Below are positions 1 through 8,666 of a DNA stretch of 64,000 nucleotides, one piece after another (the stretch's first letter is position 1; each line of letters begins with the position of its first letter). The translations under genes were made by a program, and so were the position numbers. The stretch comes from Azoarcus sp. Aa7 (GTDB lineage Bacteria; Pseudomonadota; Gammaproteobacteria; Burkholderiales; Rhodocyclaceae). A model generated the notes under the pieces. It saw only the letters and a list, made by a program, of their open reading frames with translations, was not told the origin of the DNA and ran no database searches. The DNA is taken from assembly GCF_014822185.1 (NCBI RefSeq), contig NZ_QVLR01000089.1:30702-94701 (forward strand), in the 5' to 3' direction.

Positions 1-342
1 ACGGCGTCACCCGCGTCGAAGCATTACTCAGGGCGCTTTTCTACGGGCTTCCAAACTAGCAATTGGGGCACCTTCCCCTTACGCAGCTCACGTCGTCGTT
101 CGCACGCCTGTCCGCACCGTAATTAATTCCCACAACTTCCCATCGCCCCGACCCGGGACGCCACAGGAATACCTCGCTTTCGTTGGCCACCAGAGCGCAA
201 AGGTGCGCTGCGTTATTTGAGCGTCCGAGGAGATCTAAATCTCGGCTTTCTAGAGAGAGGTTTCGCCTCTCTCTTCTTTCTGGCTGTCGTTGTGAGCCAT
301 AGACTTAATCAGTTCGATCCGCTGGAGTTGACCACGTGACGC
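1..342. other. Non-coding left edge
   Basis: No convincing gene is seen. A plus-strand frame is open from the window edge to a TAA at 124-126 (41 codons), but its Ser/Arg-rich translation does not look like a conserved protein; it could be the tail of a gene that starts outside the window. The only structured element is the hairpin at 252-281, listed separately. Confidence 0.4.
252..281 (+). terminator. Putative Rho-independent terminator
   Basis: A perfect 9-bp stem (AGAGAGAGG / CCTCTCTCT) with a TTTCG loop is followed by a pyrimidine-rich TCTTTCT tail. It would end a plus-strand transcript entering from outside the left edge. The stem has few GC pairs for this genome, so confidence is moderate. 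Confidence 0.45.
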
Positions 343-1452
343 TCAAAGTCGACTGCCTTTTCCCGTGATGAAGTCGAATGAAAAGACGTGTTCAACAGGG
401 TTTCGCCCGCACTGTCCGACTAACCGCCCCCGATGAATCCGACGTCCGTTTTCGATCGTGACATCCCCTCCGCAGACGGGGCACGTTCCCGTGTAGCGCA
501 ACATGCGCAAGACGCGGTCTTCGCCTTCCCGGCGGAGCACCAGAATGTGACCCAGCGGTAGCGTTAATTCGAGAAACGTTGGTGCACGCAGGACTCGGTT
601 GTTTATGAGCAGGAAAAACGGACGACTGATCGACCCGACGACTCCAGCCATGACTACGCCCAGAAGGGTCCACTGCAGAATCGTTCGGAGCGGAAGGTCG
701 GACATCCATATCATAAGCAGCAGCCAGCCCAGAAACCCCGCGATCACCAGCGCAATGACTATCGGAGCAATGATGAGTGCTACTCGCCACCCGAGTAGAG
801 AAAGGCGTAGGGGGCGCTTGATCCACGGAATCGGGTGAACCTCGATCTCCTCCAGATAGTCAATCTCGGCTGCTTGCGTTCGCATCTGGGCGACGAGCTC
901 GGCGGCATGGGCATCCCCGCGCTCTGGCACCTCAATATGCTCGACAGAAAGCCCATAACCCTTCGTCGCCCCAACTTTCGTTGAGACAAGATAGACCTTC
1001 CCAGCTACACCCGCCTTGGCAGCTCTGGAACATAGGTTTTCGCAGATTCTCCAGAAGTTCTCTTCCAGCCCCCTCCATGCGTTAGCAAACTTCTTCCGAC
1101 CGGTTTCCCCATCATCTGACCACCACTGCGCATCGGTCAGCCCCTCCAACGAGGCTGCCTTTCCCCGTAACACCTCGGCTGTGAACTTCGGAGCCGGATC
1201 GCCAGCACAGGCCATTTCAGCCGTGAGCATGGAAACGGCAGCCAGCAATACGATCCAGTCTTCCTTCCAACCACTATCACGTAGGCCGAACGCGGCCTCC
1301 CGTGCGATCTCGGATGTGCGAGCTAGCAACTCCGCCCGCACTGCAAGGTCTTTGTAATCAGTAGCTTCCGAATTGTTCCCAGAATCTTCCCGGGAACTTC
1401 CCTCGTTTGTCAGCCGCTCGGCGTCGAGGATGGGTGCGTCCTCAGCACTCAT
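343..1452 (-). CDS. Membrane protein with cytoplasmic-type N-terminal region and C-terminal CxxC motif (unknown function)
   Basis: The 369-residue protein has a soluble N-terminal half with no family I recognise. Two adjacent hydrophobic helices follow at roughly residues 220-285 (GWRVALIIAPIVIALVIAG and a second helix near LLGVVMAGVV). The C-terminal tail contains TCPVCGG, a possible zinc-binding CxxC pair, followed by a Gly/Arg-rich stretch. The ATG at 1452 is chosen because GGAG lies six bases upstream; a TTG at 1464 in the same frame is the only longer option. It is divergent from the CoiA-like gene with only 11 bp between the start codons, so its promoter must lie inside that gene. A membrane protein beside a putative nuclease in a defence island suggests an effector or sensor pair, but this is inference. 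Confidence 0.7.
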   Translation of the reverse strand: MSAEDAPILDAERLTNEGSSREDSGNNSEATDYKDLAVRAELLARTSEIAREAAFGLRDSGWKEDWIVLLAAVSMLTAEMACAGDPAPKFTAEVLRGKAASLEGLTDAQWWSDDGETGRKKFANAWRGLEENFWRICENLCSRAAKAGVAGKVYLVSTKVGATKGYGLSVEHIEVPERGDAHAAELVAQMRTQAAEIDYLEEIEVHPIPWIKRPLRLSLLGWRVALIIAPIVIALVIAGFLGWLLLMIWMSDLPLRTILQWTLLGVVMAGVVGSISRPFFLLINNRVLRAPTFLELTLPLGHILVLRREGEDRVLRMLRYTGTCPVCGGDVTIENGRRIHRGRLVGQCGRNPVEHVFSFDFITGKGSRL

Positions 1453-1463
1453 GGAGCACTCCA

Positions 1464-2636
1464 ATGAAAAATGACGAAGGCCTCGATTTTGCCCGATCCA
1501 GAACGACCGGTCGCATGGTCGATATCACAATGGTTGCGCGTGGTCTTGCCTGTGATTGTGTTTGTCCCGACTGCGGCGCGACGCTGCAAGCGAGAAAAGG
1601 GCGGAAGTATCGCCACTACTTTGCACACCACGCCGGCGGTACGAATGTCGGCACCTGCACGGGAGGGCGAGAAAGTTCGCTCCATGCAGCCGCCCGCCAA
1701 GTCATCGCTGATTGGAACTTCATCGAGTTGCCTGCACTACTCGTCGAGGAAGGCGGGCGGCAGGGCGCGGTCCCGGGACGAATCATGCCGATCCTGCGCT
1801 CCGAACTTCCAGACGATCATGGCGGCAGGTCGTACTGGGGTAAAGGCATGGTTCGGCCGGATGTCGTTCTTCATGGCGACTCCGAGCAGATTTGGTGCGA
1901 AGTGCTTGCCACGCACACAGTTGACGACCAGAAGGAGGCGCGACTCAAGGCTCGCAATATCTCGACGCTGGAGTTTGACCTATCTGAGATGCACCGGCAT
2001 GGTGGTTGGAACCTAGCTACGCTCTCACACGCACTGAAAACTGATAGTCGCATCCGCCGTTGGGTATTCCATAGCGGCGAAGAAAGCCTTCGACAGCGGC
2101 TCCGGGCAGAGAACCGTGCAGCGGACGCACTCCGAAGGTTCGCCTTTGCATCGAGGGATGCGAGCACCAGCTCGATACTCGATGGTCCTGAACCAGCCGT
2201 TGAGGAAGATTCCGACCTCAACCTATTCGACGACGGCGAGCTTGTTTTTCATCCGTCCTTCGGCTTGATTCCGAAGAACTCCGACAAGCGGCGCATTTTC
2301 ATCGAGCGCTCATACGCGGAACCGAAGACTTATCGCTATCCGGACGCTGTTGCGTATTTGCGGCGCCACCCTCATGGACAAGACTCGTGTCTCGTAACCT
2401 TCGGGAGTAGCGGGCCCCTCACCAGAGTCAGTGAATACGGCGCCGCCCTGTCTGACTTCACACGGTCCAAAGGCTTGAACTCGGTCTACTTCGGCATTGC
2501 CGACTTCCGTCAAGTTCGCGGCAAGGACAGCTATGCTCTTCTTGACCGCTTTCTGACGTCGCTAGAGGTACAGGACTCGCCCTTGGAAGATCGCCCTCAG
2601 GGTGCCTTGGCTAACCGCGATGCCACACCGTGCTAG
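1464..2636 (+). CDS. CoiA-like protein (zinc-finger plus nuclease-like domain)
   Basis: The 390-residue protein resembles the competence protein CoiA-like family. Near residues 30-56 there is a Cys/His cluster (CDCVCPDCG, then YRHYFAHH), the usual N-terminal zinc-binding segment, followed by TCTGGRESSLHAAAR. Around residues 130-160 comes a restriction-endonuclease-like core (RPDVVLHG, then WCEVLATH), where CoiA proteins have D...ExQ/K-type catalytic residues. The last of these is not obvious here, so activity is uncertain. The C-terminal half (residues 220-390) is unassigned. The start ATG has GGAG seven bases upstream. CoiA-like proteins are known from natural competence but also occur in mobile islands; here the neighbours point to island function rather than DNA uptake. 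Confidence 0.65.
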   Translation: MKNDEGLDFARSRTTGRMVDITMVARGLACDCVCPDCGATLQARKGRKYRHYFAHHAGGTNVGTCTGGRESSLHAAARQVIADWNFIELPALLVEEGGRQGAVPGRIMPILRSELPDDHGGRSYWGKGMVRPDVVLHGDSEQIWCEVLATHTVDDQKEARLKARNISTLEFDLSEMHRHGGWNLATLSHALKTDSRIRRWVFHSGEESLRQRLRAENRAADALRRFAFASRDASTSSILDGPEPAVEEDSDLNLFDDGELVFHPSFGLIPKNSDKRRIFIERSYAEPKTYRYPDAVAYLRRHPHGQDSCLVTFGSSGPLTRVSEYGAALSDFTRSKGLNSVYFGIADFRQVRGKDSYALLDRFLTSLEVQDSPLEDRPQGALANRDATPC

Positions 2637-2831
2637 CGGTACAGGAGTCATAAAGGTACGGTACGCGCCAAGAATATTGACTCGCGACAACTTTATCAGT
2701 TTGATCGCAAAAGCTTTTATGTCGGCCGTACCGCCACTAGAATCTGTCATCAATTAGGTCCGCTGCGTGGGCTCCGCCTCGTCTCTTCGGGGACGTTTTA
2801 GTCTTCGCGGGAACCTGAATCCGCGTTTAGG

Positions 2832-3101
2832 GTGGAACTGGTGACGAAAGAGATCATCTCCGAGCAGGAATGTGCTGACTTGGTCGGCTCAGACATTAAA
2901 ACGATACGTCGGGCTCGTTTGCGGAATGAGCCGATTTTCCCGTACGTCATGGTCGGCGACATGGCGAAGTATTCACGCTCGGTCGTCCTCGGACAGTTCG
3001 CGATCTGGCCGGATCAAAAGGCAAACACAACATGCGCCGGTACACCGGCACTTGAGCCCTGCGCTCAACGCAAGCCCGGCCGGCCACGCAAGGTCGTGTA
3101 A
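2832..3101 (+). CDS. Small putative DNA-binding protein (HTH/excisionase-like)
   Basis: This 89-residue basic protein begins KEIISEQECADLVGSDIKTI, which looks like the first helices of a helix-turn-helix of the MerR/excisionase kind (a module that selects a site and then a basic wing, KTIRRARLRN). It ends in a basic AT-hook-like GRPRK motif. The start may be GTG 2832 or GTG 2841; neither has a strong ribosome-binding site. It stands alone between the CoiA-like gene and a 376-aa unknown. A role as island regulator or excision factor is possible but rests only on size and fold impression. Confidence 0.45.
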   Translation: MELVTKEIISEQECADLVGSDIKTIRRARLRNEPIFPYVMVGDMAKYSRSVVLGQFAIWPDQKANTTCAGTPALEPCAQRKPGRPRKVV

Positions 3102-3317
3102 TAGTAGCCCGGCGCACATCTGACAGGACAGGTGAGTCAAGGTAATGTCGATGAGACTGCTCGGCCGGCTCGCCCCCTTGCTCGAGACCGCGATCCGATC
3201 AAGGTGACATCAACAACGGCTCACCTGAAAAAGCGACAATGGCATTAAGATGCTCTCTGACTAAGGCCTGCCCTCAACGCCCACGCTCGGGTTGCGCACG
3301 GATGGGCGTCCAGAGAG

Positions 3318-4448
3318 ATGGTACCGACCCGCCACATGACTACCAAAAACACGATTGACCTCGCCCGCCATTACTGTGTCAGCGATCTTCCTGGCGCGGC
3401 CATTCCCGCCAGCCGCCTACGCAACATTCTGGACAACTTACAGCAAGGCCGACCGCTCACGACACTTGCCCTGAACTATCTGTCTCAACTGGGGCTATCG
3501 GCGCTGCGTCGTTATGCTAAGGGCGAAATGACATACGACGAGTTCTGCGAGGCTGCCCCGCCGGAGCAGGCAATCCGCTTACAAGTCGCTGAAGCTGAAA
3601 GGCAGGCAAAGCGAACGGCATTGTTGGTTCAGGCTGCCGAACAGAAGGCTCGCGAGGCCGCATGGTTTGCCAAGCAGGAGGCGGCCCGTCGCGAGCGCGA
3701 GAGCGATCCGAAATACATCGCAAAGATGCAGAATCGAGCTCTCCGCGAGCGCTACGGGATCGACGAATTCATCGAGCAGGACTGCTTTGCGCAACTCATG
3801 GACATCCTGCGCCGCATCGACAACGGCGACCGCCTGACGGACGACGACATCCTGTGGCTAACGACCGAGGGCCAGGATTACTACTCGGATGTTCTCCAGG
3901 AGGCGTTCCATGAACGCGAAGCCGACTTCTTTGCCGGCGAGTACCGGCGGACGGGCGACCCATGGAACGCGGTCAATGCCAGCAGTCATTACCGCAAGTG
4001 CAAACAAGCAGGAAAGGCCCATGAACTCCTGATCTCGATCCCTCCTGACCGGCAGAAGGCCCCGAAGCTAAAGTCGGCGATTGCAACCACCCACGGTGGC
4101 GTCATGCGCGACATGAAACGCTGGGAGGAAGCACTGAGGCTCGGGAATCACGCCTGCGCTCTCACCCCGAACGACTTCCGACCCTGCACTTTATTGGGTG
4201 CGGTTCATTTCGAACTTGGGCACTACGACGTCGGTCGTGACTGGTACGTCAAAGCGGTCGAGCGCGGCGCCAGCGAACGCTCCGTCGATCACGACCTGCG
4301 CGGCATTCTTCTCCGTGCCGACCAATCCAAACGCGACGAGATCAAGGCGTTCCTCCTTCGCGAGGACCCCGCTCGCTACTCTTGGGTCACGAGCCTCGAA
4401 CGGGGCAAATCGCGTTTGCCGGGAAAGCGAGCAGTTGGGTGCAAGTGA
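3318..4448 (+). CDS. Unknown protein with coiled-coil and TPR-like C-terminus
   Basis: The 376-residue protein has no family I can name. Residues 1-75 include NILDNLQQGRPLTTLALNYL, which resembles a short helical adaptor. Residues 80-130 are a charged Ala/Glu/Arg-rich coiled coil (AEAERQAKRTALLVQAAEQ). Residues 255-330 read like tetratricopeptide helices (RWEEALRLGNHACALTPND, then LLGAVHFELGHYDVGRDWY). No catalytic motif is visible. The start at 3318 could be replaced by the ATG 18 bases downstream (MTTKN). The gene is isolated, with 216 bp upstream and a convergent HicA-like gene 32 bp downstream. A protein-interaction scaffold is the most that can be said. Confidence 0.65.
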   Translation: MVPTRHMTTKNTIDLARHYCVSDLPGAAIPASRLRNILDNLQQGRPLTTLALNYLSQLGLSALRRYAKGEMTYDEFCEAAPPEQAIRLQVAEAERQAKRTALLVQAAEQKAREAAWFAKQEAARRERESDPKYIAKMQNRALRERYGIDEFIEQDCFAQLMDILRRIDNGDRLTDDDILWLTTEGQDYYSDVLQEAFHEREADFFAGEYRRTGDPWNAVNASSHYRKCKQAGKAHELLISIPPDRQKAPKLKSAIATTHGGVMRDMKRWEEALRLGNHACALTPNDFRPCTLLGAVHFELGHYDVGRDWYVKAVERGASERSVDHDLRGILLRADQSKRDEIKAFLLREDPARYSWVTSLERGKSRLPGKRAVGCK

Positions 4449-4480
4449 TCAACCCAGGCACCAATGAGAGTGGCGCCGAC

Positions 4481-4690
4481 TCACATTACACGCGACCGAT
4501 CGACGCTGCGCAGATCGCGACGGAAGTTCTCTATGGAACGATGATCGCTTGGTGACTTTGCCACGATCAGAACCCGAAGCCCGCTAGGATCGGTCAGACG
4601 CCCATGCTTTGAGCCTCGCGCAAATTTCCAGCCATCACGGATAAGCTGCCGAATTAGCTTGTTGATGTCCTTATTCGAGCAGTATTTCAT
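4481..4690 (-). CDS. HicA-like small protein, no HicB partner
   Basis: The 69-residue protein has the HicA/YcfA dsRNA-binding-like pattern: an N-terminal helix (INKLIRQLIRDGW), then GSKHGRLTDPSG with the conserved histidine on the second strand, then a short helical end (SIENFRRDLRSV). HicA proteins are mRNA interferases normally paired with a HicB antitoxin; no HicB-like frame lies beside it. Its ATG overlaps the stop codon of the viperin gene (ATGA at 4687-4690), so it is almost certainly translated from the same mRNA. It may be a toxin, an RNA-binding partner of the viperin, or a HicA-fold protein without nuclease activity. Confidence 0.65.
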   Translation of the reverse strand: MKYCSNKDINKLIRQLIRDGWKFARGSKHGRLTDPSGLRVLIVAKSPSDHRSIENFRRDLRSVDRSRVM

Positions 4691-5613
4691 GTGCGCTTCC
4701 CCACCGCACGGGGAAGGTAGCGTACGCTGAAACGCTCGTGCTCGAAGGACATGCTGGAAAAAGCTGCCTCAGCCCCCACCTTGAGGATGGGGGCACTGTA
4801 GGCATAACCCGTCCCCGGGATCCGACAGCTGTTCTGGAAGAACCGCCCTTTCGGATCGACCATCAGATAGGACTCACGCATATCCTCATTGTCTTCGGCA
4901 CAGAGGATCTCGGAGAAATTAGCATGGCGGGCGACAAACGCGGCGAACTGCAGGTCACTGACTACTAGGTTCTGATTCACCACCGGCAACATGCGCAAGA
5001 CTTTCCATTTGTCCGGGGCGAGATGCTGAATCAGCGCGCCAAAGTCTTCGCCGTGATTGAGTTGGTTGACCACCGTGTTGAGTTTGATCCGTAACTTTGG
5101 ATGCCGCCGGCGGGCGCGGAGCAGATTCGCAAGCAACTCATCCAGATCGAGCAATCGGCCAAGACGATCCACCCGGCCGATGACGCGATTGCTCGCCGGA
5201 CTCGCCGAATCGATGCTGATACCCAGCCACGTCAGTGCAGGGGCAATCTCGTCCAGCAATTCGCAGTTCAAGCGGCTGCCATTGGAGATCAGGGAGACAT
5301 CGAATCCCAGCTGGCGTGCCTGAGTGATGAGGCTGGGCAGGCGGTTCGCGTGCAGCAGCGGTTCGCCGCCAGCCAAGTTCAATCTCACCGAACTCCAGCC
5401 AAGGTGCCCTCCGAGCTGGTTGGCACTGTTATTCGGCCGAAAGAAACGGTACAACTCCTGCAACAGTTCCTCAGTAGCCCCACGATCGTGGATCACCTCG
5501 CGAGTGCAGGCATCCTCTGTCCAGGTTGCGTAACAGTACTGGCACCGGTAGTTGCAGGCTTCGGTGAGATGCCAGTTTATGACCAGCTCGCCGATTGGAT
5601 TGGTGGCATTCAT
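4687..5613 (-). CDS. Prokaryotic viperin-family radical SAM protein
   Basis: The 308-residue protein has the radical SAM cluster motif CNYRCQYC (Cys 20, 24, 27), a GGEP motif at 82-85, and a series of blocks that match animal viperin in order: LNLAGGEPLL (viperin INFSGGEPFL), ISIDSASPASNRVIGR (ISCDSF...VLIGR), IKLNTVVNQLN (FKINSVINRFN), KWKVLRMLP (RWKVFQCLL) and EDNEDMRESYLMVDPKGRF. Prokaryotic viperins convert CTP, GTP or UTP to 3'-deoxy-3',4'-didehydro nucleotides that terminate phage transcription. The start at 5613 has AAGGAG eight bases upstream; the frame stays open to 5760, but that extension lies across an inverted repeat. It overlaps the HicA-like gene downstream and is divergent from the ankyrin gene. 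Nucleotide preference cannot be read from sequence. Confidence 0.9.
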   Translation of the reverse strand: MNATNPIGELVINWHLTEACNYRCQYCYATWTEDACTREVIHDRGATEELLQELYRFFRPNNSANQLGGHLGWSSVRLNLAGGEPLLHANRLPSLITQARQLGFDVSLISNGSRLNCELLDEIAPALTWLGISIDSASPASNRVIGRVDRLGRLLDLDELLANLLRARRRHPKLRIKLNTVVNQLNHGEDFGALIQHLAPDKWKVLRMLPVVNQNLVVSDLQFAAFVARHANFSEILCAEDNEDMRESYLMVDPKGRFFQNSCRIPGTGYAYSAPILKVGAEAAFSSMSFEHERFSVRYLPRAVGKRT

Positions 5614-5673
5614 GACGCGAACTCCTTGGGCTATGGGTCCGCGCAGGTTGTCAGGGCAGAGGAGTCCTCGGTA

Positions 5674-5735
5674 TGAAAAGCCCCGTACCCCCTGCCGAAA
5701 AGAGCCGATCGCTGTGGGGGGTACGAAACTTTTCA
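5674..5735. promoter_or_regulatory. Long imperfect inverted repeat between viperin and ankyrin genes
   Basis: Two 19-nt arms (5674-5692 and 5717-5735) match at 16 positions: TGAAAAG, then GTACCCCC, with mismatches only in the central CCC/TTT block. The 24-nt spacer separates the arms by about four helical turns centre to centre. The repeat occupies the middle of the 185-bp divergent region, 61 bases from the viperin start and 64 bases from the ankyrin-gene start, so it is placed to act as a shared operator. It could also form an RNA hairpin in a leader. Confidence 0.6.
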
Positions 5736-5798
5736 CTGGCAGGATGACTGGGCTCTGCAAGAATCAGGGCATCGTCATCAAGCCCAAGGAAGATCTCC

Positions 5799-8522
5799 AT
5801 GAGCTCCATCCCCTCGATCGAGGCCATCCTGCTGCAGGTTCATCAGAGCCTCGGGGGCTCTTCTTACCATACCAAGCCAAAGGACAACTTCGCTGCTGGG
5901 CAGGGGCGGCTGTCCAAGCACAAGAAAATGGGGCAGGAAATCCTCGAAGCCATTTTTGCCGCTTTGGATATGGATCCAACTGCCCGACTAGATTCACTGG
6001 GCGGCCTCGAAGAATTCGGAAGCGCGTACAAGTATCTTGAGGTGAATACTTGGACGTTCGCCGCCGACCAGCGTCAGGTCCTCTGGGACTTGCTCGGCTA
6101 CTTCTACGTTCCCGGAATCGCACGTCGCGCCGCGTTCTGGAGCCTTCCAGAGGCTTTGGACAAGGGCATGCCGGGCGGACGCTTCTGGTATCTGCCCGAG
6201 ATCCGAGAGGTAAAGGGTGAGACCAGTCTCTATCTGCCCGTAGCTCAGGTAGTGGACTGGCTGCTGGATCTGCTGGGGATGCCACTGGAGGAATTCGTCG
6301 GTAAGCGCAGTCTGTCCTTTGGTGACACGGAGGAGCAGGCGTCCGAGCGGCTGGTGCGCACGCTCTACAACTGGCGCAGGGACACCACTCCAAACCCGGG
6401 CTCCTTCCAGGAATATTTCCCAGACGATATGAAGGTGGCGTTTCTCGGAACGTTTTCCCTTGACAGTGCTCACTCACCCGCCGAGCAGTTCGCCGCAGCT
6501 CTGGTTTTTGTAAAAGACAGAAAGCTGTCGGCCGATCAACTGCGCCAAGAGATCCCGATGACCGCGGACGGACGTTTGGAAGCCACTCTTGCGGGCGCAG
6601 CCGACACAGATGAGCAGGCCGCTTTTGTGACCATGCTTGCCGAGCGTTATGCAGCCCCCTCACCGCACACCATTCGACAACGCTTGCTGTTCGCCCGCAT
6701 GGTGCAGGGCGGCTATATCCGGCTGCTCGATGTGCTTTGTCCGCGAGTAGGTCGATTATGTGCCAATGCCAAACAGAACAAGGTATTGCAGTTGTTCGCG
6801 ATGTACAAACAGGTCTACAACCTCACCATTGATGCTTGGCGCCACTGTCGTGATCAGGGCGAGACCGCAGAAAACGCCTGGTTCGAGGCCCACCTTCCCC
6901 GATGGCTCGCAGGCCTTTATCTGTCGATCCTGCCATCACAGCGGGAGACCGGTAATGCTGCGCTAGCCCAACTCCTGACCCGACGCTTCTGCGAGATGAA
7001 ACCCGGCGCTGAGCTTGAGGATCATGTGGAGCCCGATGCGGAGTCGGTAGCGCTAATCATCAAGCGCAACGCCGAACGAATGAAGGCCATGAGGGAAGAA
7101 CTTCGGGCCGAGTCGCAGCTGGTCGAACGCCTTAGAACCGCTTCGCCATGGCGAGCACTACAGAATCAAAGTAGCTACTGGGTAATCAGCCAAATAGCCC
7201 AACGCGAAGATATCAGCCCACGCGCCAAGGAGCTTTCAATCCAGCGCCTACGGGAGTTGGCCTCCACGCCGGCGGAAGTTGTCCAAGCCATTATTCTCGA
7301 ACTTGATCGCGACCTAAACGGTGATCGGACACAGCATCCCAGAGATGCTCGTAGCCGCGTAGAGACCCTACTCAACGAAGCCGAAGCAAGCCCCGGCTAT
7401 GATCTGTGGAAAGCCCCCATCCTGCAATACAAGGCGAAGCATCTGCTGGCGTGCAATGACTTTGACGGTGCTGCCTCACTGTACCGAGACGCATTAGCTG
7501 CTGGCCGTGAGCGTGCGTACGGGCCTCTCCGAGGCGAAGTCGGGCGGGATCTCCTGGCACTAATGGTGGCCAATCAGAAGCTGATTCCGGGGAATCACGA
7601 AACGTACTATCGGGAGATGCTGGCGGGCGGAATCGTTGAAGGGAGTGAGATTCCTAGCATTGAGGATACCGCCCGTTGGGCAGCCGAATATTTCTGGGAC
7701 ACCCTGTACAAACCTTATGCCAACGTCGAGAGAAAGAAACCTCTGGCGGCCGATGAAACCGCGGAGTCCATTGGTATGCTCATTGCTGATGATCAGGAGG
7801 GCATTCGAAACTGGATCCAGCGCAATCGCAACAAATTCAACTCGCCACTACATTCCGTGACAGGTGATTCACTGCTCATGCATTGGATTAAGGGTCGGAC
7901 GCACTTCGTGAGATCGATGCCCATGATGCGGCAGATGCTCCCGTCCGATCTTAGAGGCGAACAGCAGCGCTTTGAAGTCATGCTGGAGCATTGGCGCGAG
8001 GCCGTCGCTTTACTGGCACAGGAAGCCCCGAAGCAACTGAACATTGCTGATTTTAAGGGCCAGACGCCGTTGATGCAGGTAACGGAGGACGGTGACGTGA
8101 AGCTGGTAACAACGTTCTTGAAAGCAGGGGCCGATCCCAATATGCAGGACTATCAGGGCAGGACGGCGCTGCACTCGGCCGTCAAGTCCCGTGTACCCAG
8201 CTGTGTCGATGCCATACTCGATCATCCCTGCGACACAAACAAAGTCACAGAAGATGGACAGTCCGCACTGCATACGGCCGTACGGTTTGGAAACGTGCAC
8301 GCTGTCAAGCGGTTGTTAAACGCCGCGCCAGTACTTTCGTGGAAGCGAGACCACTGGGGGGTTACGCCGTTAGAGCTTGCGGAGCGCTTCCTCGAAGAAC
8401 CACAGAGCCTCGAAGTGCTTGATGACCATCTGAAGCAGATTGGGAGGCGCAGTGCATCGAAGCGGGAATTGGAAGAAATTGTCAGCGTCTTGGAGCAGGC
8501 CACGCCGGTATCGCGCGTATAA
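5799..8522 (+). CDS. 907-aa ankyrin-repeat protein divergent from viperin
   Basis: The N-terminal 700 residues are helical with no recognised domain; sections such as FAADQRQVLWDLLGYFYVPG and the RFWYLPEIREVKG block look well folded and may be conserved. About residues 740-870 hold three to four ankyrin repeats (GQTPLMQVTEDGDVKLV, GRTALHSAVKSRVPSCV, GQSALHTAVRFGNVHAV, GVTPLELAERF). No transmembrane segment or catalytic motif is evident. The ATG at 5799 has AAGGA eight bases upstream. Large proteins with ankyrin ends serve as interaction or sensing components in many bacterial conflict systems; the shared divergent regulatory region suggests it works with, or is co-induced with, viperin. That link is inferred from layout only. 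Confidence 0.75.
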   Translation: MSSIPSIEAILLQVHQSLGGSSYHTKPKDNFAAGQGRLSKHKKMGQEILEAIFAALDMDPTARLDSLGGLEEFGSAYKYLEVNTWTFAADQRQVLWDLLGYFYVPGIARRAAFWSLPEALDKGMPGGRFWYLPEIREVKGETSLYLPVAQVVDWLLDLLGMPLEEFVGKRSLSFGDTEEQASERLVRTLYNWRRDTTPNPGSFQEYFPDDMKVAFLGTFSLDSAHSPAEQFAAALVFVKDRKLSADQLRQEIPMTADGRLEATLAGAADTDEQAAFVTMLAERYAAPSPHTIRQRLLFARMVQGGYIRLLDVLCPRVGRLCANAKQNKVLQLFAMYKQVYNLTIDAWRHCRDQGETAENAWFEAHLPRWLAGLYLSILPSQRETGNAALAQLLTRRFCEMKPGAELEDHVEPDAESVALIIKRNAERMKAMREELRAESQLVERLRTASPWRALQNQSSYWVISQIAQREDISPRAKELSIQRLRELASTPAEVVQAIILELDRDLNGDRTQHPRDARSRVETLLNEAEASPGYDLWKAPILQYKAKHLLACNDFDGAASLYRDALAAGRERAYGPLRGEVGRDLLALMVANQKLIPGNHETYYREMLAGGIVEGSEIPSIEDTARWAAEYFWDTLYKPYANVERKKPLAADETAESIGMLIADDQEGIRNWIQRNRNKFNSPLHSVTGDSLLMHWIKGRTHFVRSMPMMRQMLPSDLRGEQQRFEVMLEHWREAVALLAQEAPKQLNIADFKGQTPLMQVTEDGDVKLVTTFLKAGADPNMQDYQGRTALHSAVKSRVPSCVDAILDHPCDTNKVTEDGQSALHTAVRFGNVHAVKRLLNAAPVLSWKRDHWGVTPLELAERFLEEPQSLEVLDDHLKQIGRRSASKRELEEIVSVLEQATPVSRV

Positions 8523-8666
8523 CTGCGGTGAGGCTAGTTGCGCCCCAGTCGCATCTGCGCGCTGCTAGCCCAATCCCGCGGCGTGACGATCGCTCGATCT
8601 AGTAGCGCAGCACCTTTGCATTATGCTGCAGCGCGGATATGCGAGCTGCTACCAGACGAGTTGTAC

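Noticed and set aside
4449..5798. HicB antitoxin partner for the HicA-like protein
   Set aside because: Neither strand near the gene has a HicB-like frame; the overlapping upstream gene is a viperin.
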